This document shows positions 1 to 15,426 of a stretch of DNA of 64,000 bases, in pieces (position 1 is the stretch's first letter; each line of letters starts with the position of its first letter). The notes beneath the pieces were generated by a model. That model had not been told where the DNA came from. It saw only the letters and a list, made by a program, of their open reading frames with translations, and ran no database searches. Source of the stretch: Lethocerus indicus (taxonomy: Eukaryota > Arthropoda > Insecta > Hemiptera > Belostomatidae); assembly GCA_019843655.1 (NCBI GenBank), contig JACDQD010000004.1:9548001-9612000 (forward strand), given 5' to 3'. Position numbers and translations under genes: made by a program.

Positions 1-229
1 AACAAATTTTGTATGTTCAATTTTATCACAACATGAACAGTTGGAAACTGATTATGCTATTATGTATACTCTTGAAGGTGTTTGTTATTTCAAGTAAACG
101 ATTAAGCATTATACTGAATGATCAGAGAATGCAATTATTGAAAATAGTGTGGAACTAATTCTAATAATGCCTTTAAAAGAACTTAATGTTTTAGACTTTT
201 ATTGTATGAATTATTTAAATAATTTTCAG

Positions 230-560
230 CCCTGAAGTAACATTTTGCGGTTATACTGTTCCTCATCCTGCAGAAACAAAAATGCATTTTAGAATTCAGA
301 CTAATGGGCCCAGAGCAGTTGACATGTTGATGAAAGGCTTACAGGATCTAGCCAAAATTTGTGACATCACACTAAATGAGTTCAATGTATGTAGTTTTAG
401 TTGGTTATTTTTATGAGGCAAATTATATTCATATTTTTAAATTGGTACACTCTTCATAATTATTTGGTGCTTTTCAGACATTTTAATAATTGATTATCTT
501 TTTTTTCAGTCCGCTATGGAGAAATATACTGCCGAAAACCCTGTTGCTGGGTCAAGTTAA
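230..560 (+). CDS. POLR1D: RNA polymerase I/III subunit RPAC2 (AC19), C-terminal part
   Basis: C-terminal half of the RPAC2/AC19 subunit, which pairs with RPAC1 in the assembly platform of RNA polymerases I and III. Two coding exons are visible: 230-386 and 510-560. The first base of exon 230 completes a codon split with an upstream exon outside the window. The frame reads PEVTFCGYTVPHP, then a helix with MLMKGLQDLAKICD, and after the intron ends AENPVAGSS and a TAA stop at 558-560. The PEVTFCGY..PHP block is the family's characteristic motif. Splice sites are TTTCAG|C at 229/230, T|GTATGT at 386/387 and TTTCAG|T at 509/510. About 69 residues lie here; the dimerisation strands before them are missing because the window starts inside the gene. 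Identification is firm; the upstream exons are unseen. Confidence 0.93.
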
Positions 561-2038
561 CTTTTAATTTTATATCATTATTCATATAATTTTTACAAGT
601 TGATAAATTTATATTATTTGTAAGACTATGGTTACTTTAATTTGGTTACTTTAAAATTAACATTAAAAAATTAAGTATGTGATATCACAAACTTATCCTA
701 GTTACAATGAAAACAATTCTATCACCTCCCCTCCTGTTATACTATATCTGTAAAAACCAAATTGGTTTTGGTCTATTATTAACATTTTCAAAAACTAAAG
801 ATTTATTGTGGAAAGAGCAAATTATTCTTCTATTTTAACAGTCTTTCTGTAGTAATTGACAGAATTTCATCTGAAAACTATACCCATGTATTGGTGAATA
901 TTTTAGAGATAACTTAGCATTTCTCAGAAAGTAGGCCAACATTAGAACTCTTAATATGTTATTATTTTATTTTAGCATTACATTTTTTCTTCAGTGTTTA
1001 TATAGTCCATTTGGCACATCTCGTTATGAGCTTGCATTAAATATGAATTTTGTGAGGCCACTAGCTGAAGGAAGGATTTTTAAAGTATATAATTTTTAAG
1101 ATATATTGATTCTTGTATATAGTTTGTATTTTTATTTCAAATAAAATTTGTATTAACAGGTGTCTTTTTTTGACTTTTTTCAGTAATTAGATTAAAAAAA
1201 TTATTTAGGGCATTAATATTTTACATTACCTACAAATCAAAATAAGAGTGTAAAACTGCCAAGTTAACCCCTTGGTGTCTTGAACAAGATAAGTACTGTA
1301 ATTATAAGAAAAATAAATTACCTTATATTTCATTATTCAAAATTTTAAAATGCTACTACACATTTTATACAAACTAAATTTTCATTATATGAAATTAACC
1401 TTTCAAAAATAATATTGCTTTGAAAATCAGTAGATTTAACAAGGTTAAGAAACTGAATGACTTGTTGATATTAAAATAGTATTTGTCTTAAATACTTATT
1501 TTATTTATTCACTTTTAGCTCTACTAGTTGTATATCTACTTTAAATTTGTATTGCACAATTAATTTATCAGAATTAAAAAACTTATTTCTCTTGATCATT
1601 TTCTAATGTTAACACACTTCCTTTGTCATGATTTGTCCTTGAGGAGACCTTGTTATATAGCAGAACTGTGTCATTTTCCATTAGAAAAAATCGTATCATA
1701 GTAGGCATTAGATCAGTTATCTATGTACTGGACAGCACAAATATTGAATGTTGACATGAACAAGCCAAAGAATTCCAATGTGCATGTGTCTGAGCAGACA
1801 GTGTCTTCTTTACTTAAATAATTGTTAATCTTTCTTCTTTTATATAACACAAGGAGATATTCTGTGATCTGTTACGTGCTTGTTTTTGTTTGGTTTAACT
1901 TTTATTTATCATAAATTTATTACACTTCAAAATGTTTGAATGCATTATTATCAAAGACATCATTTAACAAAATCAGAAGTAATGTAGGGGCTTATAAGGA
2001 TTATCAAAAAGGAATTAAAAAGATCATTGGTTCAGAGG
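561..2038. other. Convergent 3' region between POLR1D and RpS2
   Basis: No gene is visible here. It holds the POLR1D 3' UTR, with a candidate AATAAA at 1140-1145, followed by plain AT-rich sequence up to the RpS2 polyadenylation signal on the other strand. No long ORF with family resemblance was found. Confidence 0.6.
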
Positions 2039-2044
2039 TTTATT
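2039..2044 (-). terminator. Candidate RpS2 polyadenylation signal
   Basis: AATAAA on the minus strand about 31 bases after the RpS2 stop codon, a short 3' UTR typical of ribosomal protein genes. In such AT-rich DNA this hexamer is common, so only its position supports the call. Confidence 0.5.
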
Positions 2045-2074
2045 TAACCTGATGTTACACCATTTAAATTCAAA

Positions 2075-6496
<4,422 letters not shown>

Positions 6497-6749
6497 TTCT
6501 AAAATTCAATAGAATCATTAATTTAATTATAATCACATTTTCCCCCACATAGAGTGGATTTTTAGAGCATAATGATGAAATTACCAAGACAGCCTGTTAT
6601 AAAATTTATAATCAATTATTAAAAAATCTAATCACTCGGATATAATATAAGAAATGCTATTCATTTAGAATAGTGCCTAGAAGTTCTGAGATCCTATAAA
6701 TTTAAGAAGTGAAGTAAATGAATTGTACCCACATACTATAATTTTGACA

Positions 6750-6838
6750 TAGCCTGACTCAGAGGCTAAAAGCCATCAAGGGCTTATGCCTCTGGTGGAA
6801 ACTGCAAATAAAACCATTATATAATCACAGTCAAGCTA
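6750..6838 (-). ncRNA. Intronic C/D-box snoRNA, family A copy 1
   Basis: 89 nt on the host strand of RpS2 intron 1. Terminal stem TAGCTTGAC/GTCAGGCTA, box D CTGA at 6759-6762, internal C'-like TGATGGC. Box C reads GTGATTA, one base off the RUGAUGA consensus, and the last bases before box D differ from the other copies (AGCCT instead of AGTGT), so this copy may guide a different site or be weaker. Confidence 0.68.
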
Positions 6839-7115
6839 GAACAACCTAATAATACAGAAATAATGTGAGTTTTGTTCCACAACCGAACTAATACAAAATA
6901 AACAGGGTAATTAAATGTCAACACAAAGATTTTAAGCAATATGAGATATATTTTCACTATACTATACTGAACCCATTTATAATTTACATATAACATAAGG
7001 AGGTTTTTAAAATGAAGCTCGTATGTTTGATAACTGTTAAAATCAATGAGTTATACATAACCAAGATATTTTTCACTTAATTCATTAATTTTAAAACTCT
7101 GACATCTAATACAAA

Positions 7116-7204
7116 GCTTGACTCAGACACTAAAAGCCATCACAGGCCAGTATGCCTCCGGTGGAAACCGCAAACGAATCCAATATATATCATCATCGTC
7201 AAAC
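7116..7204 (-). ncRNA. Intronic C/D-box snoRNA, family A copy 2
   Basis: 89 nt. Terminal stem GTTTGAC/GTCAAGC, box C ATGATGA, box D CTGA (7123-7126), C'-like TGATGGC. Two guide candidates: TTTGCGGTTTCCACCGGAGG in the first half, and GATGGCTTTTAGTGT directly before box D. Confidence 0.8.
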
Positions 7205-7383
7205 TAAAACAGCTTAGTATTATAATAAAGTGGTTCAAAAATTTTGGGTTTCATCCCATACAATGCAATCAACAAAAAAGAATAACCTGAGTAATTAGCA
7301 CAATGATGAACTCACAAAATAACAAACACGCTTATTTTACTGTAGTTAGTTCTTTCATTCTTATAATTAAAATAAAGTTTAAA

Positions 7384-7472
7384 ACCTGATTCAGACACTA
7401 AAAGCCATCACAGGTTTTCATACCTCCGGTGGAAACCGCAAACGAATCCAATAAACATCATCATAATCAAGC
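7384..7472 (-). ncRNA. Intronic C/D-box snoRNA, family A copy 3
   Basis: 89 nt. Stem GCTTGAT/ATCAGGT pairs with wobbles, box C ATGATGA, box D CTGA (7391-7394). Guide candidates are identical to copy 2. About 268 bases from copy 2. Confidence 0.78.
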
Positions 7473-7646
7473 ACACTGTAGAATTAAAATAGGGACTATG
7501 CACAATATTTGGATTTCATCTGTAATGATGCAATCAACTAAAGCAAATAGCATGAATAATTATCACAATGATAAACTGACAAGACAAACATGCTTTTTTC
7601 ACAATAATTAATTCTGTTTTCATTCTAATAACCAGAAGAGTTTAAA

Positions 7647-7735
7647 GCCTGATTCAGACACTGAAAGCCATCAAAGGCTTTCACACCTCCAGTGGAAACA
7701 GCAAATGAATCTAATATACATCATAATAATAAAGC
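7647..7735 (-). ncRNA. Intronic C/D-box snoRNA, family A copy 4
   Basis: 89 nt, box D CTGA (7654-7657) intact. Box C reads ATTATGA, one base off consensus, and the terminal stem is weakened. The first-half guide carries C-to-T and A-to-G changes that would still allow G-U pairing with the same target. Possibly a decaying copy. Confidence 0.65.
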
Positions 7736-7947
7736 TAGAATAATGTAGAATTAAAATAAGGGCTATGCAGAATATTTTAGTTTCACATAATCTCATTATG
7801 GTTTCTCATAATGTTTAATTCATACTTAAGCCAAATGAAGACAATTTAACCAAAGCTTGTTTTATTGTATAGTACCATTCAAATAGGTTAACACAGATAA
7901 TTGTAATATCAAGCAGGATTGTAATATCAATCAAGCTGTAATACAAA

Positions 7948-8036
7948 GCTTGACTCAGACACTAGATACCATCATAGGATTTTACACCTCTGGTGGAAAC
8001 CGCAAACGAATCCAATATACATCATCATAGTCAAGC
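7948..8036 (-). ncRNA. Intronic C/D-box snoRNA, family A copy 5
   Basis: 89 nt with the longest stem (AGCTTGAC/GTCAAGCT), box C ATGATGA, box D CTGA (7955-7958). First-half guide TTTGCGGTTTCCACCAGAGG. The box D guide region has changed (GATGGTATCTAGTGT) relative to copies 2 and 3. Confidence 0.78.
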
Positions 8037-8570
8037 TACCTAATCCCCAATTCAAAAGTAATGCAGACTAATTAGAACATTGAATTAAAATGAAATATTC
8101 ATGGCAATCTTTGTCACAATGAAAATAAAATAAAAGTAAATATAATATTGCTGCATATTGTGGTAAGAAAAAAAATTATTATTTTAATAAAAAATATTTT
8201 ATATACAGTAGAGGCACATCAATTAGTTCTTGATTACCATATAATTATGATAAATTGTGGCATATGAAAATATTATGCTACTACACTCAACAGCATTACT
8301 ATTTATTATTAAATTAGTATCTGCTAATAATTATAAGAACGGGGGTTTAGACGAAATGAGTGGTTTTAGAAAGAAAGACTTAATGCTGCAAAAGAAACAA
8401 GCATAACCCAACAGACGCCACGCGGACGATAAATAATAAGTTCTATTTAACATAAACTTATGAAGCCCTAAACTGTTATCACCAACTAGCAATAACAGGC
8501 GGGAGATTCACAAAACTCCGAAAAGATTACTCTACAAAAAATATTTCTAAATTGAAAAATCCAAACTTAC

Positions 8571-8612
8571 CTACAAACCCGTGCAAGCAATAGAAGCAAC
8601 GAGGTCGATGAG
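8571..8612 (-). other. RpS2: Non-coding first exon of RpS2
   Basis: On the minus strand a pyrimidine-containing leader ends TTTGTAG|GTAAG at 8571/8570, a strong 5' splice site. The matching acceptor is TTTTAG|AA just before the ATG at 6496. The exact 5' end is not visible; it should lie about 25-35 bases downstream of the TATA box. Confidence 0.65.
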
Positions 8613-8633
8613 GTCCTAAAACCGGAAGCTCGC

Positions 8634-8641
8634 CTTATATA
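8634..8641 (-). promoter_or_regulatory. TATA box of the RpS2 promoter
   Basis: TATATAAG on the minus strand, in an island of higher G+C just upstream of the non-coding exon. Position and strand fit the RpS2 promoter. Confidence 0.55.
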
Positions 8642-9022
8642 CCCTGACGCCATCTTGCTACGTCATAAAATGTGCATAAATGTACCATAACTGTATAAGT
8701 TGATTGTGCAAAAATAAAACAGTTAAAAAAATGTACCATAAAAGTATACATTTGATACATGAGGAACGAACATGGAATAAAAAAACCTAATATACAACGC
8801 TTTATCAAACTACATATAATATATACTTATATATATTCTTTTTATATATAAATATATAATATTATTTAACTAAGGGATAATTGTGTTACTCCTAAGTTTC
8901 TGTGTTAGGCAGTTGATTAATTAAATACGATATATTAGTAAATATACTTTGAAAATTGATTTATCGACATAGTCGCCACTGCCTAACAAATACAAAATAA
9001 AGTAGCGAAATATATATATCAT

Positions 9023-9436
9023 TTACTCCCAATTTATAGACAGCAATAAGTAATAATAAAGTAATTCAATGAGCTTTAGGAAAAAGGATTTTGTGACAAA
9101 AACATTGAATAACACAAAAGATTTATATTTGTTTTTCGGCGGTGACTTGCATGTTGCAGCTGTGTAAAACAGCAACCACCTGACGTTCACCGTAGTTTTA
9201 CGGGTGTTCATTTCAAAATTAGAGAAGTGAATCATCAACATGTTTAGAAAGTAAATACTTGGCTCGGCGTTATTGGAAATGAGAAAATGCGGTACTAACG
9301 GCATTACGTGGACAGATCCTCTTTCATGACGAGATCCTTGCCTTGTAGGAATTCTAAGACCAATATTCCCATCTACCTCTTTTATCATGCCCACAACTGT
9401 TTTAATAAGGCAGGTGCCCATAATATACATCACCAT
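9023..9436 (-). CDS. Unassigned 137-residue ORF
   Basis: ATG-started open frame, starting MVMYIMGTCLIK. The stretch 9130-9420 is clearly richer in G+C than its surroundings and codes for a mixed sequence (for example GLRIPTRQGSRHERGSVHV). The C-terminal 40 residues are hydrophobic and AT-derived, typical of chance reading. No family was recognised and no splice pattern was found. It could be a captured exon, a transposon remnant or noise. Confidence 0.15.
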   Translation of the reverse strand: MVMYIMGTCLIKTVVGMIKEVDGNIGLRIPTRQGSRHERGSVHVMPLVPHFLISNNAEPSIYFLNMLMIHFSNFEMNTRKTTVNVRWLLFYTAATCKSPPKNKYKSFVLFNVFVTKSFFLKLIELLYYYLLLSINWE

Positions 9437-11639
9437 GCAATACTAAACTGGAAACCCTACCAAGTATATGGGCAAATATGATTCAGTTAGTTATCCACCC
9501 CAAACCAACTTATCTGACCATTATGGAGTATTATTACTGGGGAAGGATTTAATTTACTATGATCGTTCAACTATTAGAAATGGTATCATTTAAAGGATAG
9601 GAGAGGCAATTTGATCAATCAACAAATTCCTTCATATTCAGAGTTGATGTATTATAGAAAATTGTGCTATGATAAATTACTGTAATTACTACTTTCTGCA
9701 ATTAAATTACTGTCTGGCAAAATAAAAGTTATTCACATATGTCAGAAACCACTTCATTAAAAGATGTATCATTTATGATGCTTAGTATAATATTTATATC
9801 ATGAATGAAAATATGTCATGAGGACTTTTAACAGTTCTCAAACTCAGTTCATCTTTGAATTAAGTATAATTCAACTATTAAAGAGAAGTAGTGGTATGTA
9901 CCCTCATCTAAAGAGTTATTAATTACATGTCCAGCATTAATCCCCAACTCACCACCACCCACAAAAGGCAATATGGTATACAAATAAATGTAGTTTAACA
10001 CAATAATTTAAAAACAGTATATTAATTAATCAAGTAGCAAAGATACACCCAGTTTTACAAATGTGAAAACATATTTACATACATCAAGGTAACATTGTGC
10101 AAATAAACTCTTCTATACATAAATGAAAATTGTACCCTAGAAATTCACAACATTTGGCCCATTCATAAATGCTTTTGTGCAAAGTCCTTTGCGTTTTTGG
10201 AATGGTTTTAGTATTTTGGCAGTGTGAATATAAAATCACGATTTTTAATTACAAACACATATTAGATTATTAAAAATCTTCTGACAACAAACAGAGGACA
10301 GATTAAAAAAAAACTAAGTTGTACAATACAAAACAATAGAGTACACTGCAAAAGCTTTAACATCCCAATGTCAAGATTTATCCAATTATATTCTTTCTTT
10401 AGTGATGACTGAAGACCACTCAGCAAATCTTCTGATCTTCTTTGACCAAGAAGCAAATCAAAAACTTAACAGATTGGTTAAATATCTATTAACTATTATT
10501 GAAGAAACATTAAATTCAAGTGATAACATAAAAAGCTGCAACTATTCACAAATGAGTCAGTCTTAACATTTTAACAAATAATCAGTTGTTTATCAGTGAT
10601 CTGAAATTTTGTCACAATGTCACAGCCCTTAATAATTTGTACCAGAATAGTTTAAAAAGTAACTGGTATAAAAGGTTCTTGAAGAATTGAACTATTTATC
10701 AATCTATCTTCTGTGACACTATCAGAGTATTAAAAAGCTGCAACATAAAAAAAGCAGATACATAAACTAGGTAATAACTACAATACAATAATTAAAATGA
10801 CTTAGTATTCATTTTCCATAAATGGCTAGTATCAATTTCACACTCTGGCTTTTTCCAGAAATAATGATAACATAAATAAATATAACATTAATATAAAAGC
10901 AACTCTAAAATATATGAATATATTTGAATCTATGACATACCATACATGTGCATTTTCCATAAATACTGATGGGATAAATCCTTCATATCTTTGGTGAATA
11001 AATAAATGGGCAGGATTTCTGAACGGTATTATTTTTATATTATTGATATGGCCCCACAATTATACTAGATGTGACAATTGTCAAAATCCCCTTTAATGAA
11101 AAAAAAGTAAAATATTGATTTGATATCACAACTCGAAAGTATTTTTGCTGAAATTAATGTAACAAATAAACCTCCTGAAAATATTAGTTTACAGTTAATA
11201 ACATTCATAATTGTCTTGGCAACATTTCATTTGAAATCATGACAGGTTGAGCCAAGATGGATTGACCACTAATTCTTGTTACATTTTTTACATCTTATAG
11301 ATTTCGTTACTTCAAAAAATTATAACTACAGTAAGAAAATTCCTGCAGCCATAATAAAAATAACATCATTCAAAAACTCTATTTAATGATTGCAACAATA
11401 AATAAAGTATCATATCCCCATTAACCATACTTCAAAATCTAGTTCACATGAATACCATACCTAAGTCACAATACATTTAATAAATAACTCCTCTGTTTAA
11501 AAAGGTACAACAGCCTATACAATAAATTACAACTGTACAACAAACACATAATATATCTATCATAAATATTAACATTTATATTTTAAGATACTGATGTACT
11601 GAGTAGAAGTTGGTGTTCTTTTTTGCAATACATTATTTA

Positions 11640-11640
<1 letters not shown>

Positions 11641-11689
<49 letters not shown>
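11641..11689. repeat. (TA)n microsatellite
   Basis: About 24 TA units in the interval downstream of the RhoGAP gene. Confidence 0.95.
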
Positions 11690-11690
<1 letters not shown>

Positions 11691-13122
11691 GTAAACACTG
11701 TTTGACAACTGCTCATGAACATAAGCCATTAATGTCAGATAAATAAAGATGAAATATGTAAAAGCTTGTACATTCTATTAATAAAATTATAGGGCCATCA
11801 AAAAGTAGAAATCCAAAAAGCAAGTGTGAACAAAGTGATAGAAAGAGGTAAGCGAAGTCTAACGCTTCTAAAGAAATTTTATAATAAAGCTTGGCATAAT
11901 TCAATGTCAAATAGGTAAAAACCAATAAGTATTTTTCTATTTGTGAGTAGATGTAAACATTTTAATTAACACTTGAGATGCTATTCTTAATACGAATACA
12001 ATTTGAAGAAATCCCAGATGGCAATATCTACATGTATGACAGTTCTAAATTTAATATGGTTAAAAAAGGTTATTACAAATTGAATAACATATTTAATTCC
12101 TACCTAACTAGGTTGACTTTAAAATTATTTTTTCCTAAATATCCATTTAAATACAATGAATTAAATATTTTACATATCATGAAAAACAAACAGTATTTCT
12201 GAAGTTATAGGACTTTATTTTTTTGAAACGGCTATGAAACATTTTCCTTTCAATCATTGTATAATATCCTTCTATATACATTTATGTTGAAAATAAGTAT
12301 ACAAATGTTCAAAAAATCTGAATTCTGTTCAGGACAGAATTACACTTTTCCACCATGTAGCATTTTGAACCTGCAAATACCATTTCATAGATACAGTGGT
12401 TTTCTTTTGAAAGTCATTAATAATGAAAATATATTCTATAATAAATGAATTGTTTAAAACAGTACCTAAGATCCTGAGAAATTCCTACAGATAGTAAATG
12501 TACAAATGCAATTAAGCGGAATGATATAGAAATAACCAAATCAGTTTGAAATGAATTTTCAAGTTATATAAAGGTTATTGAACATTAAATGTATCCAAGA
12601 AATATGGACTTACATTACTTCAGATGTTATCTGAATATGTTACTATCAAACTGAAATCAGTATTAAAAATATTACTAAAATTTAAAAACAACATGAATAA
12701 GAAACATAGAGTTAACATTGTCACTGAAATATTACATCACACATTAAATTTATATATTCTATCTTATCACTTTGGCAATATTTTTGTACAATATGTCACA
12801 TTGTGTAAACTGGTCAAATGTTCAATGAATACATCTATAATTTGTGTGGCAGTTCACTTTTATTTGGCACTTCATAAATAATTCTTCTCTTTGAAATAAT
12901 TCTTCATAATATGAAGGGGAGTAATTTGAGGCATGTAGAATATGCAGGATACTAAAATGAGACAAAAGTGTTACTTTTTAAGATTTATAAGGACAAACAT
13001 TTCTTTAAAAAATTAAATGCCTCATATCATTAAAAATTATATTTAAATTTTACATTTAAATTTTATGAGTTTAAAGTTAATGAAGAGTGAGAAGATATTT
13101 TGAAATAAAATATCATAAATTA

Positions 13123-15371
13123 CTATATCCTGGGCTTGTAAGTGACAGTAATTTGTATCTGATGAGCAGCATCTGTTGTTGGTTGAGTCTTCTGAGAAGT
13201 TTTACTTCCATTTTCTTTGTTTCGCCTGGAATTAGTCCTGTTATGTCTGGAGCGACTAGAGTTCCTCCTTACACAACTTCGTTTGGAAACAGATTCTGCA
13301 CTAGCGCTCAAACCAGCACCTCCTACACAATAAGTAGTATTACAATATATTTCAAAGTACATCAGAAGTTTTTATAATATCAATAACAACAATGTCTCAC
13401 AGTTTCCATATAAACCAAATTGATCAAGAGATCAATAAGCCATATGCCACATTCATTGTCAATATTTATTTTATACATAGTTAAATAATTAATTTTTACA
13501 TACAACTAATATAATATTAGTAATTGAAAAAAAGCAAACTATATTTTTGTGTCTTCCACACATGTGCAATTTATACATAAACCTTCCAACACAATTTCTA
13601 TTAAAGTTCACCATACATTATATGTATATGATTTAAAAATGGCATGTTTAATAAGTACAGACAGAATATTACAAATAAACAAGGCAATAATAATAATAGT
13701 TCAAAAAAAGTACAAATAACAATTATGAATAATTTTACAATCAATGTGAATGAAAGAAATTACCAATATTACCAGAAGAGCTAAGATTATTTGAACCCCT
13801 GAGAACATGGAGTGTTGGATCACTGTCCATTGAGCATGTCAGTCTTTGTCCCGGATTTAAGAACCATTCTGACCTCGTACGCATTCTTGCTGTTTGTCTC
13901 TCATGAACCTGCAGTTAGAAAATCATCATTGTAAAAATCATGTTACAATTTGTTTCTTCCTATAAATTTATTGTTATTTTAAAATAAATTAAATTAAACT
14001 AGAGGGTTGAAGCCTTTAGTTACCAGAAATTAACCGTAGAGTTAAATACAAATTATTCATACAGTTTCAAAATTAAGGAATTTTAATGAATTTTCAGGAG
14101 TTATTGTAACTCATTAACAAACATTTACATTGTTGCATAGACATATTCCATAATATAATGGAAATATTCTTCAATGGTACACCTCTATGTCTTATATCAC
14201 TATTATAAAACTGATGGAAATTTTCGACTCCAAAATTATTATTATTCTTACTCAGTCTGTAGTACAAAAAAGAAAGAAAATAAATGAATTATCCAGTAAA
14301 TGAACAACTCAGAGGAAAAATTCACATCTACATATTTTTAAATTTTTCTGATTTTTCATACCAAAAATGCAGATAACATTAAAAACAAATATTAGCTTGC
14401 ACAATACAAATTAAAATAAAATTTACTTTGTTTACCTGAGGAAGATAGCTCAGACTTTTTGTACTTTCCGCATAACGGTTAACTGCTCGCAATTCTTCCA
14501 ACGTCATGTGTTGAGCAGAAGTACTGCTAGAGGAAGACCTGCTTGAACCCTGGGAAAATAAACTTTATAGAACTAACAGCAATAATGTTAATCTGTGGAA
14601 ACATAAATAAATAGTATAAGAAAATACAAATGTATTCCATTTTTACAGTATGAACTAACAATTTTAACATGTTCAACCCAGCGTGAACCACCGGTGGTTC
14701 ACAGGCATTGCTTTCATCTGGCGACTATATACATTTCACAATTTATAAATAAAGTTTTATAAGTACTTTTTGTAAGAATTTCATGCAACTAGACTTCTGA
14801 CTGACTAAAGCCACTGACAAAAGAAGTATAGTGAAACAAACAAGTGCCGCCAGACGAATAAACAGCTGATAATCTCAAGCCCGCCGACCTTACGGACTTC
14901 AAAAAAATGCGCCGGGTTGAACGTGTTAACCAATTTTCATTGCCTAGGTTTCAATGAGTTAGAGCAATCTATCATAGACAATACTTTAATCTGGTATTTG
15001 TAATGAACTTCATCACTGATTTCACTCTCATACATTTTACAAATACAATTCCACAGATTATAATCACAACTACTATGTTTTATAATCAGAACTAACAATA
15101 AATTGCAACATACGTAACATTCAAGCTGAAACAAGTGTAATGAAAGCAAAATTTTCAGTAGGATTTTCAATAGTCAGAAAATTTAGATTTTCGATTTTTA
15201 AGTTATTAGTACTTAAAAAAATAAACCTGTTACGTTGTTATTAATATATATCCATAAGAGTCATAGAATTATATTTTATGTTAATTAAGCAAAACATTTC
15301 CAGAAAACAAAAAACTAGTAAACCAGATAAACCTATTGAAAAACCTGAATCACCGGTATATATCACTATAC

Positions 15372-15426
<55 letters not shown>

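Larger units (their letters stand above)
8642..13122. other. Gene-poor interval; probable long 3' UTR of the RhoGAP gene
   Basis: Between the RpS2 promoter and the RhoGAP stop codon, both on the minus strand. It is AT-rich with many AATAAA-like words, so the RhoGAP 3' end cannot be fixed. Apart from a (TA)n run at 11641-11689 and the unassigned ORF at 9023-9436, nothing recognisable was seen. The short ORFs here look like chance. Confidence 0.5.
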
